DNA of 64,000 nucleotides, taken from positions 1,673,059 through 1,737,058 of the forward strand of contig CAJNDS010000224.1 of assembly GCA_905221605.1 (NCBI GenBank), in the 5' to 3' direction. Source of the DNA: Symbiodinium natans. Its lineage: Eukaryota; Sar; Dinophyceae; Suessiales; Symbiodiniaceae. The notes below the pieces were generated by a model. It was given only the letters and a program-made list of their open reading frames with translations. It was not told the DNA's origin and searched no databases. Made by a program: the position numbers and the translations under genes. This document shows positions 45,001-54,069 of the stretch, piece after piece. Numbering within the stretch: position 1 is the stretch's first letter; each line of letters begins with the position of its first letter.

Positions 45001-48000
45001 GGCGGGGGAGGGTTCTCAGACCATGGGCCATGGCCTTGTATACCGGGTTGGATTTTGTCGGTTAGGGGTTCATTAGGGCTTAGGGTTTAGAGTCTTGGGG
45101 TTAGGTCTGGGTTTTGGCATAGGGGAGGGTTGCAGAGTAGAATATGGCCCGACAAGAAAGCACAGAGTCCCCAAACTCCAGTCAAAGCTGCCATTCGTGG
45201 GCGGGGGGCGGGGGCCTGGTGATCCTAAATTGGGGTTCCGTGTTTGAGTGCGCAAGAAACCCAGAGCCCCGGGTCCGTAGATCCCGGGGTTTGAGTATTT
45301 GTGCACAGGCGCCATGGATCGGCTCCGTACAGTTGAGAAACCTGCACATTCCCATGTGGAAGCAGCTAGACTAGGCGAAGTGGAGCTAAGACTTCTCCCT
45401 TAACCTTGAGTTTCCTGATCCGAAGTCCAAGCCCCGAGGCCAATAAACCTAAATTCCAAAGGTAAACCCTCATGCCCCTAATTCCCCTAAACCCCAAGCC
45501 CTAAACCCTAAACCCTAAACCTGAAACCCAAAACCCTCCACAGTCCCGACTCAGAGTCCCCACCCTCCCCCACCCCCAAACTCAAAAGTTGGCAGGCCAA
45601 GGTGTGTACGGAGATCGATGGCTTCCGCATCTTGCGTCAGCATGGCTGGGGTTTAGGGTTTAGGGCTTCTGGTTTCTAAGCAGAGGTCAAGACATAGGGG
45701 ACAGGAGGCCCTAAACCCCAAACACTAGCTCTCTTCATCTGGCCGATGTTTGCATTGTTTGGGGTTTAAGGGGTTTCGGGTTTAGGGTTCAGGGTCCACG
45801 CTCAGGGCCCACTTTCGCCCAACTACGCCCCCCATGACACACAGCCTCAGCTTGAAACCAAAGCATGTTAGGGTTTAGGGTATCGGGTTTAGGGTTCAGG
45901 GTTCAGGGTTCAGGGTGCAGCGTTTAGGGTTTAGGGTTTAGGGTTTAGGGGCTGACTTCAGGAAGCGAGCTGGCGAAAATGCACGGGCAGCTGCAGCAAC
46001 TCCACGCCGTGCCCCGCCCTGCGGGCGGCGAGAAGCCTTTGGGCGAGAGTGAGGCCGGCTGGGTCGACGCATGGGGCTGTGTCAATGGCTAGCGATGAGC
46101 ATATAAACCAGTATATATTCATATATACATATAATATATCTATACAAGATTGCATGAGAATACAGCATGCGCAATGTATTATATTATCATCTGCAATATT
46201 TGAACATGTAATCTGTAACATGAAATATATACTGTTAGTATGTAATGCGTCTTGTTTGGGTTTGCGTGTTCGGCCGGATCCTTCTGGCGGAGGTGCGGCG
46301 GCTCATCGGCGAAGCAATCACAAGTCCTGGAACCAAAGCGAGGTCGCCTTGCTTGCAATCCCAAAGGGTCCATGTACCTACATAGTACATACTTGGGCCC
46401 AAAAGCTACTATAGGGGAACCCCTTTAAGGCGCAAGTATATGCTATACAGGTACATGGACCCTTAAGGAAGGACCGTTTGGCTGAAGCAACTCTTCCAAC
46501 CATTTTGTGGGGCATTTGCGTGTCTTGACGTCGTTCTGGCAGCAACCAAGGATTCACGAGATGCTCGACTGCGCTGAGCCAGGGATATTCTCAGACTCTT
46601 GTTGTGACAGTGAGCTCAGTGAGCAAGGTGCCTCATTGTGGCGGTTGTAAGTCGACAAAGTGGGGGTCCAAAAGGTGACTAAGGTATGTAGGGACTACAG
46701 AAGGTATGCATATAGGGCTTATATACGGGGATAGGATTAAAGGTCGTCCCTTCTAGGAGGCAGGTCCTGCAATAGCTGACACGAGACCCGTGAATCGTTT
46801 GGATGGCGGCGTGTTCTGGATGCACAAGATGTGCAAAAACCAGACACGATTGAATTGTGTTTGTAGTCTGTAGACTGTAGAGCCTAAGGCAACCCTAAAC
46901 CCTAAACCCTGAACCTTAATTACTCTTAAACCCTAAACTAACCTCAATATCTTGCAATAAGGTCTTGCGAGGTTGCCTTGCGCCCGGTGCAGCACCGCAT
47001 CGACGTGGTCACAGCAGAGGTCGGCGTCATGACAACTAGGCTCAAACCTAATTTAGGGTCCATGTGCCTATGTCATAGTATATACCCCCGTAAAGGGGTT
47101 CCCATATATAGTAGCTTTCGGGTGTTATTTTATACTATATAGGTACATGGACCCTTAGGGCTAGTTCTCCAGGTTTCGGAGATGCACATTTGTTTCGTTG
47201 GCCAGTAGACATAGACAAGCCCCTGCCGTTCGGCAAAACAAACATCATTCCCTTCCCCTCCTCCCCCTACCCTACCCATGTCCATGCCATGCAAAACAGC
47301 ATCCGACATCCGGACACACGCAGCATCGAGAAAGCATCTTGAGAATCAAGAACAGCAGTCCCAACACACATGCACCCATCCATTGCATACAAGAACAGCA
47401 CAACAAAGGATGGAGGACACTCACACGCACGCACACACGCACAGCCACAAAGCAGACGCACAAACAAGCAAGTAAACCAAAGCACAAACCAACTGACTAG
47501 CAAGCAAACTCGCGTGCCAAATTTGGACTTAAACTTCATTCGGGTGTCAGAGCAAAGCCTCTTGATTTGAACCCCATACACCCTATTTGTGATATTTCGG
47601 ATTTAGGGTTTAGGGTTGTATTTCTAGGGCTGCCGCTGTGGGCTCTGGGGCTTCAGGAAGGCTTCCAGGCGGAGATCGAGAGGTTCGTGATGGCAGTGCA
47701 AAGCAGTTCGAGGGCAATTACAAGGGAACGCAGGCAGCAAGGAGTCTAGGCAAATAAACGTTAAGAAAAGAATATCTATATATATATATCTATATCTATA
47801 TATATATATGTGTATGTATTTATGTGTATATACACGTCTACAAGACACTGTACCGTCAACTTTGCACTTCAGCTATCGACAATTACACCTATAGACCTGT
47901 AAATTCCATAGCCCTAAACCCTAAACCCGGATCCCTGAACCCCAAACCCTAAACCCTGAACCCTAAGCCCTACAGTCCAAGCTTTGCATCCTCTCAGGTG

Positions 48001-50395
48001 ACAAAGGCAAAGGTTGCGACGACTGAAGAATCCAAGCGGGCCCGACAAGATCTAGGCAGGGTTTAGGGTTTAGGGTTAGGGTTTAGGGTTTAGGGTTTTG
48101 GGTTTAGGGTTTAGGGTTTAGAGTTTAGGGTTTAGGGTTCAGGGTTCTCAGGGTTTAGGGTTTCGAGAACCGGAAACCTAGGCTCGAATTCCCTACCCAG
48201 GCCACAAAAGGGCATATGATACCGCCCCTGCACCCCTCAGGCGTGCATGGAAGTAAACTTTGCCATGGCACAACGGCCAAGACCCTCTTTTGGTAGCAAA
48301 GAAGTCGCGTCTCGGATACCCTGTGTATAATACCCCAAAAAAGTATATATACTTGGGCCTTACAGGGGTTCCTATATAGTAGCTTTGGGGCACAAGTATA
48401 GACAATGTAGGCACATGGAGCCTTAGGGATAGAATAGTTCGACTTGTTACCCACGCTTTCGCAGATGGAAGGGTATCTAGGTCAGACCTTTTCCCTGAAG
48501 CTCCCCCTTCATTAGAGAAGAATATCACTTACTTAGCTCATATGTGGGATTCGAATGTGATTACCGGAATATCTCCAAGCACCCTAAACCCGAAGCCCTT
48601 CTTCAAGGGGTGTTGGAAACCCTCGGTAGAAGCGAAACAACCCCAAGCCCTAAACCCCGTGGTTCTTAGCAGGGAATGAGGGAATTAAGGATAGATATAT
48701 ATATATATACAGATATATATTATATACATTTACCCTTTAAGGGATTATATAGGGCCCTCATTCACTCATTCCCTTCGAAGAACCAGCCAGCAAGCCCCTA
48801 AAGCCCACCCCCCCCCACGCTCCAGCCGGTCAACTGCGGGCCGAGATCGAGGAAGTGGCAGGGAACGCAGCGCTCCTTGGACCAGGGATCCCTCTGCACC
48901 CCCCTGTTGGGTTTCTGAAAAGAGGGTTGAGGGTTTAGGGCTTTTAGGGTTTAGGGTTTAGGGTTTAGGGCTTAGGGTTTAGGGTTTAGGGGGTTAGGGT
49001 TCAGGGTTTAGGATTTACCCCATTTTGCGGGAAACCTACCATAGGCATGAAAGTTTTGTTTGGGGGGAGGGGGGGTAGATTAGGGTCCCATATTAGGAAG
49101 CTACGGAGGCCTAAACGGGACTACATCGTAGCCCTAGCGAACCCAGCCTTTAAGTAGTTGGAAGCGTAGGTGAAATACTTTGGGCCAAGAATTGCTTGAA
49201 ATCCTTTGGGAATTGCCAAATACCACGCCAGATAATTCCAAGCCCCAGTGCCTTCCTGTCATAGAATCCTGAACACAAGACCCCTAGCCTTGAAAACAAC
49301 TGAAAAGCCCAGACGACCTACCGAATGGATCCCACACCCTAGCCTCTGCAACCCTATAACCCTCTAACCCTATAACCCTATAACCCTGCAACCCTATAAC
49401 TTTGAAGCCCTATAACCCTGAAGCCCTAGAACACCCTAGACCTTAGCAAGGTCGAAAGCAAGAAGGGCTCTGGATGCCGAGATGAGAAATGCAGCTGGGA
49501 TGATCCTCAGTGCTGGGCTTTGGAGTACTCTACTTTAATACTTTTTTGGTTCTGGGTTCCCGTTGTAGCTACTTATACCTAAAAAGTATATACTTTTTTC
49601 CAGGGTCTACTCCAGAGGTAGGAGTGTAGGGGTTGAGGGGTTCAGGCTTACAGGCTTTGTGGTGGCTTGGCCACCCTAGTTGTCAAGTATGGTTCCCGGG
49701 TAAGGGCCAGGGTAGCCCTAAACCCTCAACCCTCAACTCGGGTTAAGGGTTTAGGGTTGAAGTTTAGGGTTCAGGGTTTAGGGTTCGGTTTAGGGTTAGG
49801 GTTTAGGGTTCAGGGTTTAGGGTTCGGTTTGGGGTTCAGGGTTTAGGGTTTAGGGCTTAGGGTTTGGGGGCTTAGAGCTACTGAGCCATAGCACGGCAAA
49901 GCGACAGACAGGATTCCGGAGTTTCTTTCACTGCTTGGGGGGACCTTTCTGAAGCGGCACAGCGATGAGTTAGGGGATCGCTTCCCCCTCAACCCTACAC
50001 CCTAAAATTCTGGGCATCTGAGGACCTTCAAACTTATGGGGCAGCTTCGAGCCTTTCTCTAGTGTATAATGAGCTGGGGGGGGGGGGGGTGCCCAGTTTG
50101 CCCCGCCTCCCCTGGAAACCCCTATGCCAGGCTCACCTCAGCCCTCCGAGGCGAACCCGACACCCCCAAATGCGAGACCCGACCATGACTTATAAGCAAA
50201 CCCCAACCCCCTCGAACCCCTCAATCCCAACAATCCCCTCAAACCCTCAAACCCCTCAGACCCCTCCAAACCCCTCCAAACCCTCAAACCCCCTAAACCT
50301 CTCCCCCCCCGCTCCCTTTTCCTTGGGAGGTGGTGGAGGCGCTGCGACGTCAACTTCTGGAGGCTATGGAGGCCACCACTTTCACAATTGAGAGG
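39085..50395 (+). CDS. Long coiled-coil protein, more than 20 exons
   Basis: Phase-compatible exons include 39085-39134 (LWQQMTQPSEIQRIHK), 39472-39514 (LVNYSPRPGYMETW), 39952-39998 (PPREAFQTTIDSLAE), 40377-40436 (ELDNRSAELHKETRHCNHLW), 41106-41157 (AFEHKLAIQHEALSASW), 41632-41678 (SPLEDWETQARSMQQ), 42225-42248, 42618-42662 (EYTFLVHAETTGLRE), 42960-43035 (ELMGVTAAMQAEIASDQEKQ), 43826-43845, 44167-44193, 44370-44450 (ALKGSLSAAAARAEEETAAQ), 45596-45650 (AKVCTEIDGFRILRQHGW), 45962 onward (SELAKMHGQLQQLHA), 46972-47020 (VALRPVQHRIDVVTAE), 47657-47743 (EGFQAEIERFVMAVQSSSRA), 47998-48055 (VTKAKVATTEESKRARQDL), 48826 onward (GQLRAEIEEVAGNAALL), 49451-49511 (SKARRALDAEMRNAAGMILS), 49892-49975 and 50330-50395 (VVEALRRQLLEAMEATTFTI). 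Heptad-rich helices with few other features suggest a filament, tether or cytoskeletal scaffold, but no family is recognised. Donors are a mix of GT, GC and GA. Readings to a stop at 46092 or 47749 are alternatives. Confidence 0.55.
39247..39470. repeat. Long TTTAGGG array with CTTAGGG tail
   Basis: Over 25 TTTAGGG units, then four GCTTAGG variants, ending at the acceptor of exon 39472. Here both ends of the intron are in TTTAGGG orientation, an exception to the usual bracketing. Confidence 0.95.
40008..40100. repeat. TTTAGGG array after exon 39952-39998
   Basis: About 13 units beginning just after the GC donor GCAGGGGTTTAGGG. The matching CCCTAAA tract lies before the next exon at 40340-40366. 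Confidence 0.95.
40472..40571. mobile_element. Family-B element, copy B3
   Basis: CGGGATGTTGCCCCCTGAAA ... GGACTGTCAGTATAAGGGGG followed by AATATCCC. Lies inside the intron after exon 40377-40436. Confidence 0.85.
40615..40676. repeat. 8-bp CCCCTAAA array
   Basis: Seven tandem ACCCCTAA units, a homogenised 8-bp variant of the telomeric unit. Confidence 0.9.
40848..40937. mobile_element. Family-D element
   Basis: GGGGGTGCCTCATTGGGGTC ... AAGGGAATCCTACGATTTGG ... GGTTCCCATATGTTCGGC, aligned with the copy at 55801-55890. Confidence 0.7.
40961..41044. mobile_element. Family-B element, shortened copy B4
   Basis: TTGGGATGTCTCCCCTTCTA ... CTACTAGGGACTGTTAGTAA then AGTGGGGAACA, with a shortened middle. 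It follows the family-D copy by about 20 bp. Confidence 0.75.
42541..42597. mobile_element. Family-B element, 5'-truncated copy B5
   Basis: Only the right arm is preserved (TTAGTACAAGGGGGAACATCCCA). Confidence 0.65.
44269..44362. repeat. CCCTAAA telomere-like array
   Basis: About 13 units ending CCCTAACCCAAAAG, the acceptor of exon 44370-44450. TTTAGGG begins at the donor on the other side (44451). Confidence 0.95.
45962..46092 (+). CDS. Exon of the coiled-coil gene; alternative terminal exon
   Basis: After CTGACTTCAG, reads SELAKMHGQLQQLHAVPRPA, GGEKPLGESEAGWVDAWGCV, NG, then TAG (46090-46092). The phase matches the preceding exon 45596-45650. Either this is a real C terminus, or the GT at 46019 (after QQLHA) is used to join VALRPVQHRIDVVTAE at 46972. 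Two gene models therefore exist here. Confidence 0.5.
46239..46355 (+). CDS. Candidate exon between alternative gene models
   Basis: Reads MRLVWVCVFGRILLAEVRRL then IGEAITSPGTKARSPCLQS and runs to family-A element A3. A further stretch after A3 (46467-46580) reads RTVWLKQLFQPFCGAFACLD then VVLAATKDSRDARLR and a stop. Could be a small separate gene or exons of the surrounding one. A second frame is also open. Confidence 0.3.
46361..46467. mobile_element. Family-A element, copy A3
   Basis: CCAAAGGGTCCATGTACCTA ... CAGGTACATGGACCCTTAAG. Inner pair TACTTGGGCCCAAAAGCTAC and CCCTTTAAGGCGCAAGTA. It may itself be an intron, since its right end AAG abuts open sequence. Confidence 0.88.
47052..47158. 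mobile_element. Family-A element, copy A4
   Basis: TTTAGGGTCCATGTGCCTAT ... ATAGGTACATGGACCCTTAG. The centre is inverted relative to A3 (GGGGTTCCCATATATAGTAG), so the interior has flipped between copies. Confidence 0.85.
48318..48427. mobile_element. Family-A element, degraded copy A5
   Basis: Left end eroded; the right end TGTAGGCACATGGAGCCTTA matches. The centre GGGGTTCCTATATAGTAGCT is inverted as in A4. Confidence 0.7.
48657..48788. mobile_element. Family-F element, copy F2
   Basis: GTGGTTCTTAGCAGGGAATG ... CTCATTCCCTTCGAAGAACC, about 25-bp inverted ends, with an internal TA-rich expansion. Same family as 31840-31948. Confidence 0.85.
49515..49617. mobile_element. Family-C element, copy C3
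   Basis: GGCTTTGGAGTACTCTACTT ... TTTCCAGGGTCTACTCCAGA. It begins four bases after the end of coding exon 49451-49511, so the element forms the 5' end of that intron. Confidence 0.85.
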
Positions 50396-51041
50396 GTTTA
50401 GGGATTAGGGTTTAGGGTTTAGGGTTTAGGGCCTGCCTTGTGGTTTGTTGATGTTTTGTTTGCTTGCCTGGGCGAAGGGGGGGGGGGGGGGGGGGTTGTT
50501 CAGGGGCATGGTTTTATCGATACCCAGAGAATGCAACATCTCCTTGTGAACCCAAACCTGCATCCGACAGATAAAGCCCTACCTAGACCCTAAACCCTAA
50601 ACCCTAAACCCTGAACCCTGAACCCTAAACCCTGAGAAGGGACTTGTACCATTGGCACATCTTCCACGTTCGTCAGGGTACATGGAAGTTCACAGGTACT
50701 TCTAAGTAGCATCATGAGTAGGGGATATTCTACGTTATAACCTTACTTTTGAGTGCTTCTAAGTACCATCATAAGTAGTAGGGGATCTTCTGCGTTATAA
50801 CACTATTTTGAGTACTTATATAACCCTACTTGCAGTACCCTTGAACCTTCAAGTATACAATGCACTATAGGGTTCGGCATAACCCCAAACCCTAAACCCT
50901 GACCCCAAAACCCTAGCCCTAAACCCTATGTAAACCCTAACATTGCCCTAAGGCTCCAACAAAGCCTAAATAGTAGGTATTATTTACAGACTTTAGACCC
51001 CAATGTAGGTATTACATGCATACTTGGAGCTTTAGGGTGCC

Positions 51042-51156
51042 CTAAACCCTAAACCCTAAACCCTAAACCCTAAACCCTAAACCCTAAACCCTAGACCCTA
51101 GACCCTAGACCCTAAACCCTAAACCCTAAACCCTGAACCCTAAACCCTAAACCCTA
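51042..51156. repeat. CCCTAAA array with CCCTAGA variants
   Basis: About 16 units including three consecutive CCCTAGA variants. Confidence 0.95.
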
Positions 51157-51199
51157 AATTCAGGCCCCCGACATTACGTAGATATCTGGTGACTCCTAG

Positions 51200-51593
51200 A
51201 TCATGCTCGGGAGAAGCTTTCCTGGCAGACCAACTCGCTGCGCGCCTCGCAGCAGCTCAAGGACTCGACCACCAGCCACAACACCGAGGCGCGACAGCAC
51301 GATGTTTTGGGTTTAGGGTTTATAGGGTTTAGGGTTTCTAGGGTTTATAGGGTTTTTTAGGGTTTATAGGGTTTATAGGGTTTATAGGGTTTATAGGGTT
51401 TATAGGGTTTATAGGGTTTTATAGGGTTTTATAGGGTTTATAGGGTTTATGGGGTTTAGGGTGCAGGTCTAAACCCTAAACCCTAAACCCCAAACCCTAA
51501 GCCCTGAAGGTGCGGGTGCTCCTGGACCAAGTCGAAGATGTGCGTCGCTTCATGCACGAGCTGTGCCTTTCCGTGCGAGAGCTTCAGGCCAAG
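51200..51593 (+). CDS. Two coiled-coil exons
   Basis: Exon 51200-51303 reads HAREKLSWQTNSLRASQQLK then DSTTSHNTEARQHD; exon 51510-51593 reads VRVLLDQVEDVRRFMHELCL then SVRELQAK. They join in phase 0 (GT donor at 51304, AG acceptor at 51509). The intron between is largely TTTATAGGG repeats. They probably continue the 39-50 kb gene, although the junction from 50395 to 51200 is not resolved. Confidence 0.58.
51308..51463. repeat. TTTATAGGG 9-bp tandem array
   Basis: About 15 units of a 9-bp TTTAGGG derivative filling the intron between two coiled-coil exons. Confidence 0.95.
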
Positions 51594-52377
51594 GTGCCTT
51601 GAGCCTGGGAGGTTTAGGGTTTAGGGTTTAGGGTTTAGGGTTTAGGGCCACTTGCAAGTTTATCGGTAGCTGCTATACACGTAGCGCTATCGGACCTACA
51701 GCACAATCCCCGCCCCAAGAACAAACAAACACAAAATCAATATACAGACAAAGGAAGTGACTGCAGCCAGTTTTAGCGTGTAGGGTTTAGGGGTTTAGGG
51801 TTTAGGGTTTGGGGTTTAGGGTTTAGGGTTTAGGGTGTCACCCTGCTTTCAACCCAGGTGTATTGGGGTTTACGATATTCAGGGACCCTTACTCTAGACC
51901 CCCCAGACAGTAGGACCCCCTTAGAAGAAGGATCCCAAGAAGGTACCCCAAAGATCCTAAACGCCGATACTTACACATGAGCCTCCCGCTTGCTCCGGGA
52001 TCCCAGGGCAAGAACCACCCGCATTGGTTTAGGGTTTAGGGTTTAGGGTTTATAGGGTTTATAGGGTTTTTAGGGTTTAGGGTTTAGGGTTTAGGGTAAG
52101 AAATACTTCTGATGGCTAGTCAAGCCCCGGAAGGTCAGGCCGTGGGTGGATTCTAACGCCACTTGGTGGCGCCAGCCATGAACTAAGACACTGCCTGCAC
52201 CCCAAGCATCCCCGAAAGCCCTGAACCCTCAAACCATAACACCCTAAAACCTAAGCCTCTGAATTCTAAAAGCCTGAAATCCTAAAAACCCTAACCCCAA
52301 AACCTTGAACCCGAAACCCCCGCTTCCATAGTCCTTGCTCAGCCAGACCCTCTGAGGAGAGTTTCATGAGCCCTGAG

Positions 52378-52480
52378 CATGGTCCCTTACCTCCTTTAAA
52401 GGGTTCTGATATATGGGCCCTTCATTTTTTATGGGGTATACAAGGGGTACCCTTTTAAGGGCCCATGCTAGAGGACCATG
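52378..52480. mobile_element. Inverted-repeat element ending CATGGTCC / GGACCATG
   Basis: CATGGTCCCTTACCTCCTTT ... AAGGGCCCATGCTAGAGGAC then CATG. A second copy is at 62771-62885 (CATGGTCCCTGAATATGCTC ... AAGGGCCCATACTAAGGGCT). It abuts coding exon 52474. Confidence 0.72.
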
Positions 52481-52585
52481 CAAGTATTGCAAGAGACCCT
52501 GGCACACCGTGCCACCTGCTGTGGAAGGCAGTTACTGGAACTGAGCTGCGGCAGCCAGCGGAGACTTCATCTGCATTACATTAGG
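52474..52585 (+). CDS. Exon, helical
   Basis: After CTAGAG. One base plus 37 codons read TMQVLQETLAHRATCCGRQL then LELSCGSQRRLHLHYIR, ending before GTTTAGGG. Probably part of the coiled-coil gene, though its phase does not fit directly after 51593. Confidence 0.45.
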
Positions 52586-52861
52586 GTTTAGGGTTTAGGG
52601 TTTTGCCTTCTTCTCATGCTTTATGTTGGATCCAGCGTAGCCTCCGCCATACGCTTTAAGAAAGAAAGGGGCGCGCTGCTCCCAGGTATACCTTAAGCAT
52701 GGATGCTAACCATCATGTAATGAGTTCGCGACATCATCCCTGTTTGGGTTACCTTTATAAGGAGGGCCCCAATATGTAGGCTGCCCAAAAAGGGACCAGA
52801 ATTGGAGATGCAGCCCTAAGCCCTGTAAACCCTGCACCCTCAACCCTCTTCTTGGTTTCAG

Positions 52862-53110
52862 TCTCCGGAGAGCCCAATGCCCCTTGGTAATGTTTAGGTT
52901 TTAGGGTTTAGGGTTTAGGGTTTAGGGTTTAGGGTTCAGGGGAATGTTTAGGGTTTGGGGTAATCACGCCTACTTCAGAGTGGCTCCTATGGAGTAGTTT
53001 TAGCGATAGCTACTGGGTACCTCGGAAGCTCCAAGAAGGCTCCTCCGGTTGATGACATGCTGCTGCGGAGACTTCAGGAGGAGCCGAGGGTTGGTTTCTT
53101 CGGGTTCTGA
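52862..53110 (+). CDS. Terminal exons with stop at 53110
   Basis: A 25-bp candidate exon 52862-52886 (SPESPMPL, donor GTAATG) is followed by 53039-53110: APPVDDMLLRRLQEEPRVGF, FGF, TGA. The last exon looks like a genuine C terminus of the long coiled-coil gene. Low-complexity TA sequence begins about 30 bp after the stop. The phase between the two exons is off by one, so the micro-exon may be wrong. Confidence 0.48.
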
Positions 53111-53371
53111 GGGGCCGTGGTTTGGTTGCTGAGCGTATATATATATATATATATGTATGTATGTACGTATGTATGTATGCATACTTATATTTATGTATAT
53201 ATATATATATGTGTGTGGTCTCTATATACATATATACTTATATGCACACCTTCTATCAGGCGAAGATACCACTTTCGAAAGGGTGTATTTCGTGTCTTCG
53301 AGATGGGTTTGGCTCCCCCGCTCCTGAAGCCGACACTCCCGACCGCAGAAGCAAGACCTTTATATTTATAA

Positions 53372-53401
53372 AGAAGTTCTACTACTACTACTACTACTAC
53401 G

Positions 53402-53436
<35 letters not shown>

Positions 53437-53450
53437 GACTACGACGACGA

Positions 53451-53482
<32 letters not shown>

Positions 53483-53511
53483 ACTACTACTACTACTACT
53501 ACTACTACTAT
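53372..53511. repeat. (ACT)n / (GCT)n trinucleotide microsatellite
   Basis: About 45 triplets with GAC, ACC and GCT interruptions. The YYYYDYYY and VVVVAAAA frames are artefacts. Confidence 0.97.
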
Positions 53512-53840
53512 CAATGGAACAAGAAGTCACGAAAATGTTTGTATGATATTTTTTGATGATAGAACTCTACAATCCCAAAAAAGTGTTGCCCAGCAAAACT
53601 GCAACGCATAAGCCCTTCTTACCAACCCGACAACCCCCAAAATATGGTTCTATCCTGATTTTAGGGTACTTATAACCCTACTTTTAGGTAGGGTCAATAT
53701 TGTTCTAGCCTTATTTAGGGCACCTTCTAGCCCTACTTATAAGTACTCATAAACCCTGAAAGGCCCTGAACCCTCGACCAGTAAACACTAGACTAGTACC
53801 TTCACACCCTGTGATTTGGAGTTGAGTCCTTCTAAGTAAC

Positions 53841-53940
53841 TTGGGATGTTCCCACTTATACTAACAGTCCATCATAGGGATTATAGTACCCCTACTATAG
53901 TACCTCTTAAGGACTGTGAGTATAAGGGGGAACATCCCAA
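53841..53940. mobile_element. Family-B element, copy B6
   Basis: TTGGGATGTTCCCACTTATA ... GAGTATAAGGGGGAACATCC then CAA; about 28-bp near-perfect inverted ends, the best preserved copy. Confidence 0.9.
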
Positions 53941-54069
53941 CCTGAAACCCTAAACCCTGAACCCTGAACCCTGAACCCTAAACCCTGAACCCTAAACCCT
54001 AAACCCTAAACCCTAAACCCCAAACCCTAAACCCTAAACCCTAAACCCTAAACCCTGAACCCAAAGCAG

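Larger units (their letters stand above)
53111..54069. other. Intergenic interval, microsatellites and elements
   Basis: TA/TATG-rich sequence (53135-53250), the ACT microsatellite, a repeat related to 50690-50880 (GTACTTATAACCCTACTTTT) at 53640-53760, family-B copy B6 and CCCTAAA arrays. No exon supported. Confidence 0.5.

Noticed and set aside
53122-53556. 144-residue Tyr/Asp-rich and 107-residue Val-rich frames
   Set aside because: Translations of TA-rich and (ACT)n simple repeats on either strand.
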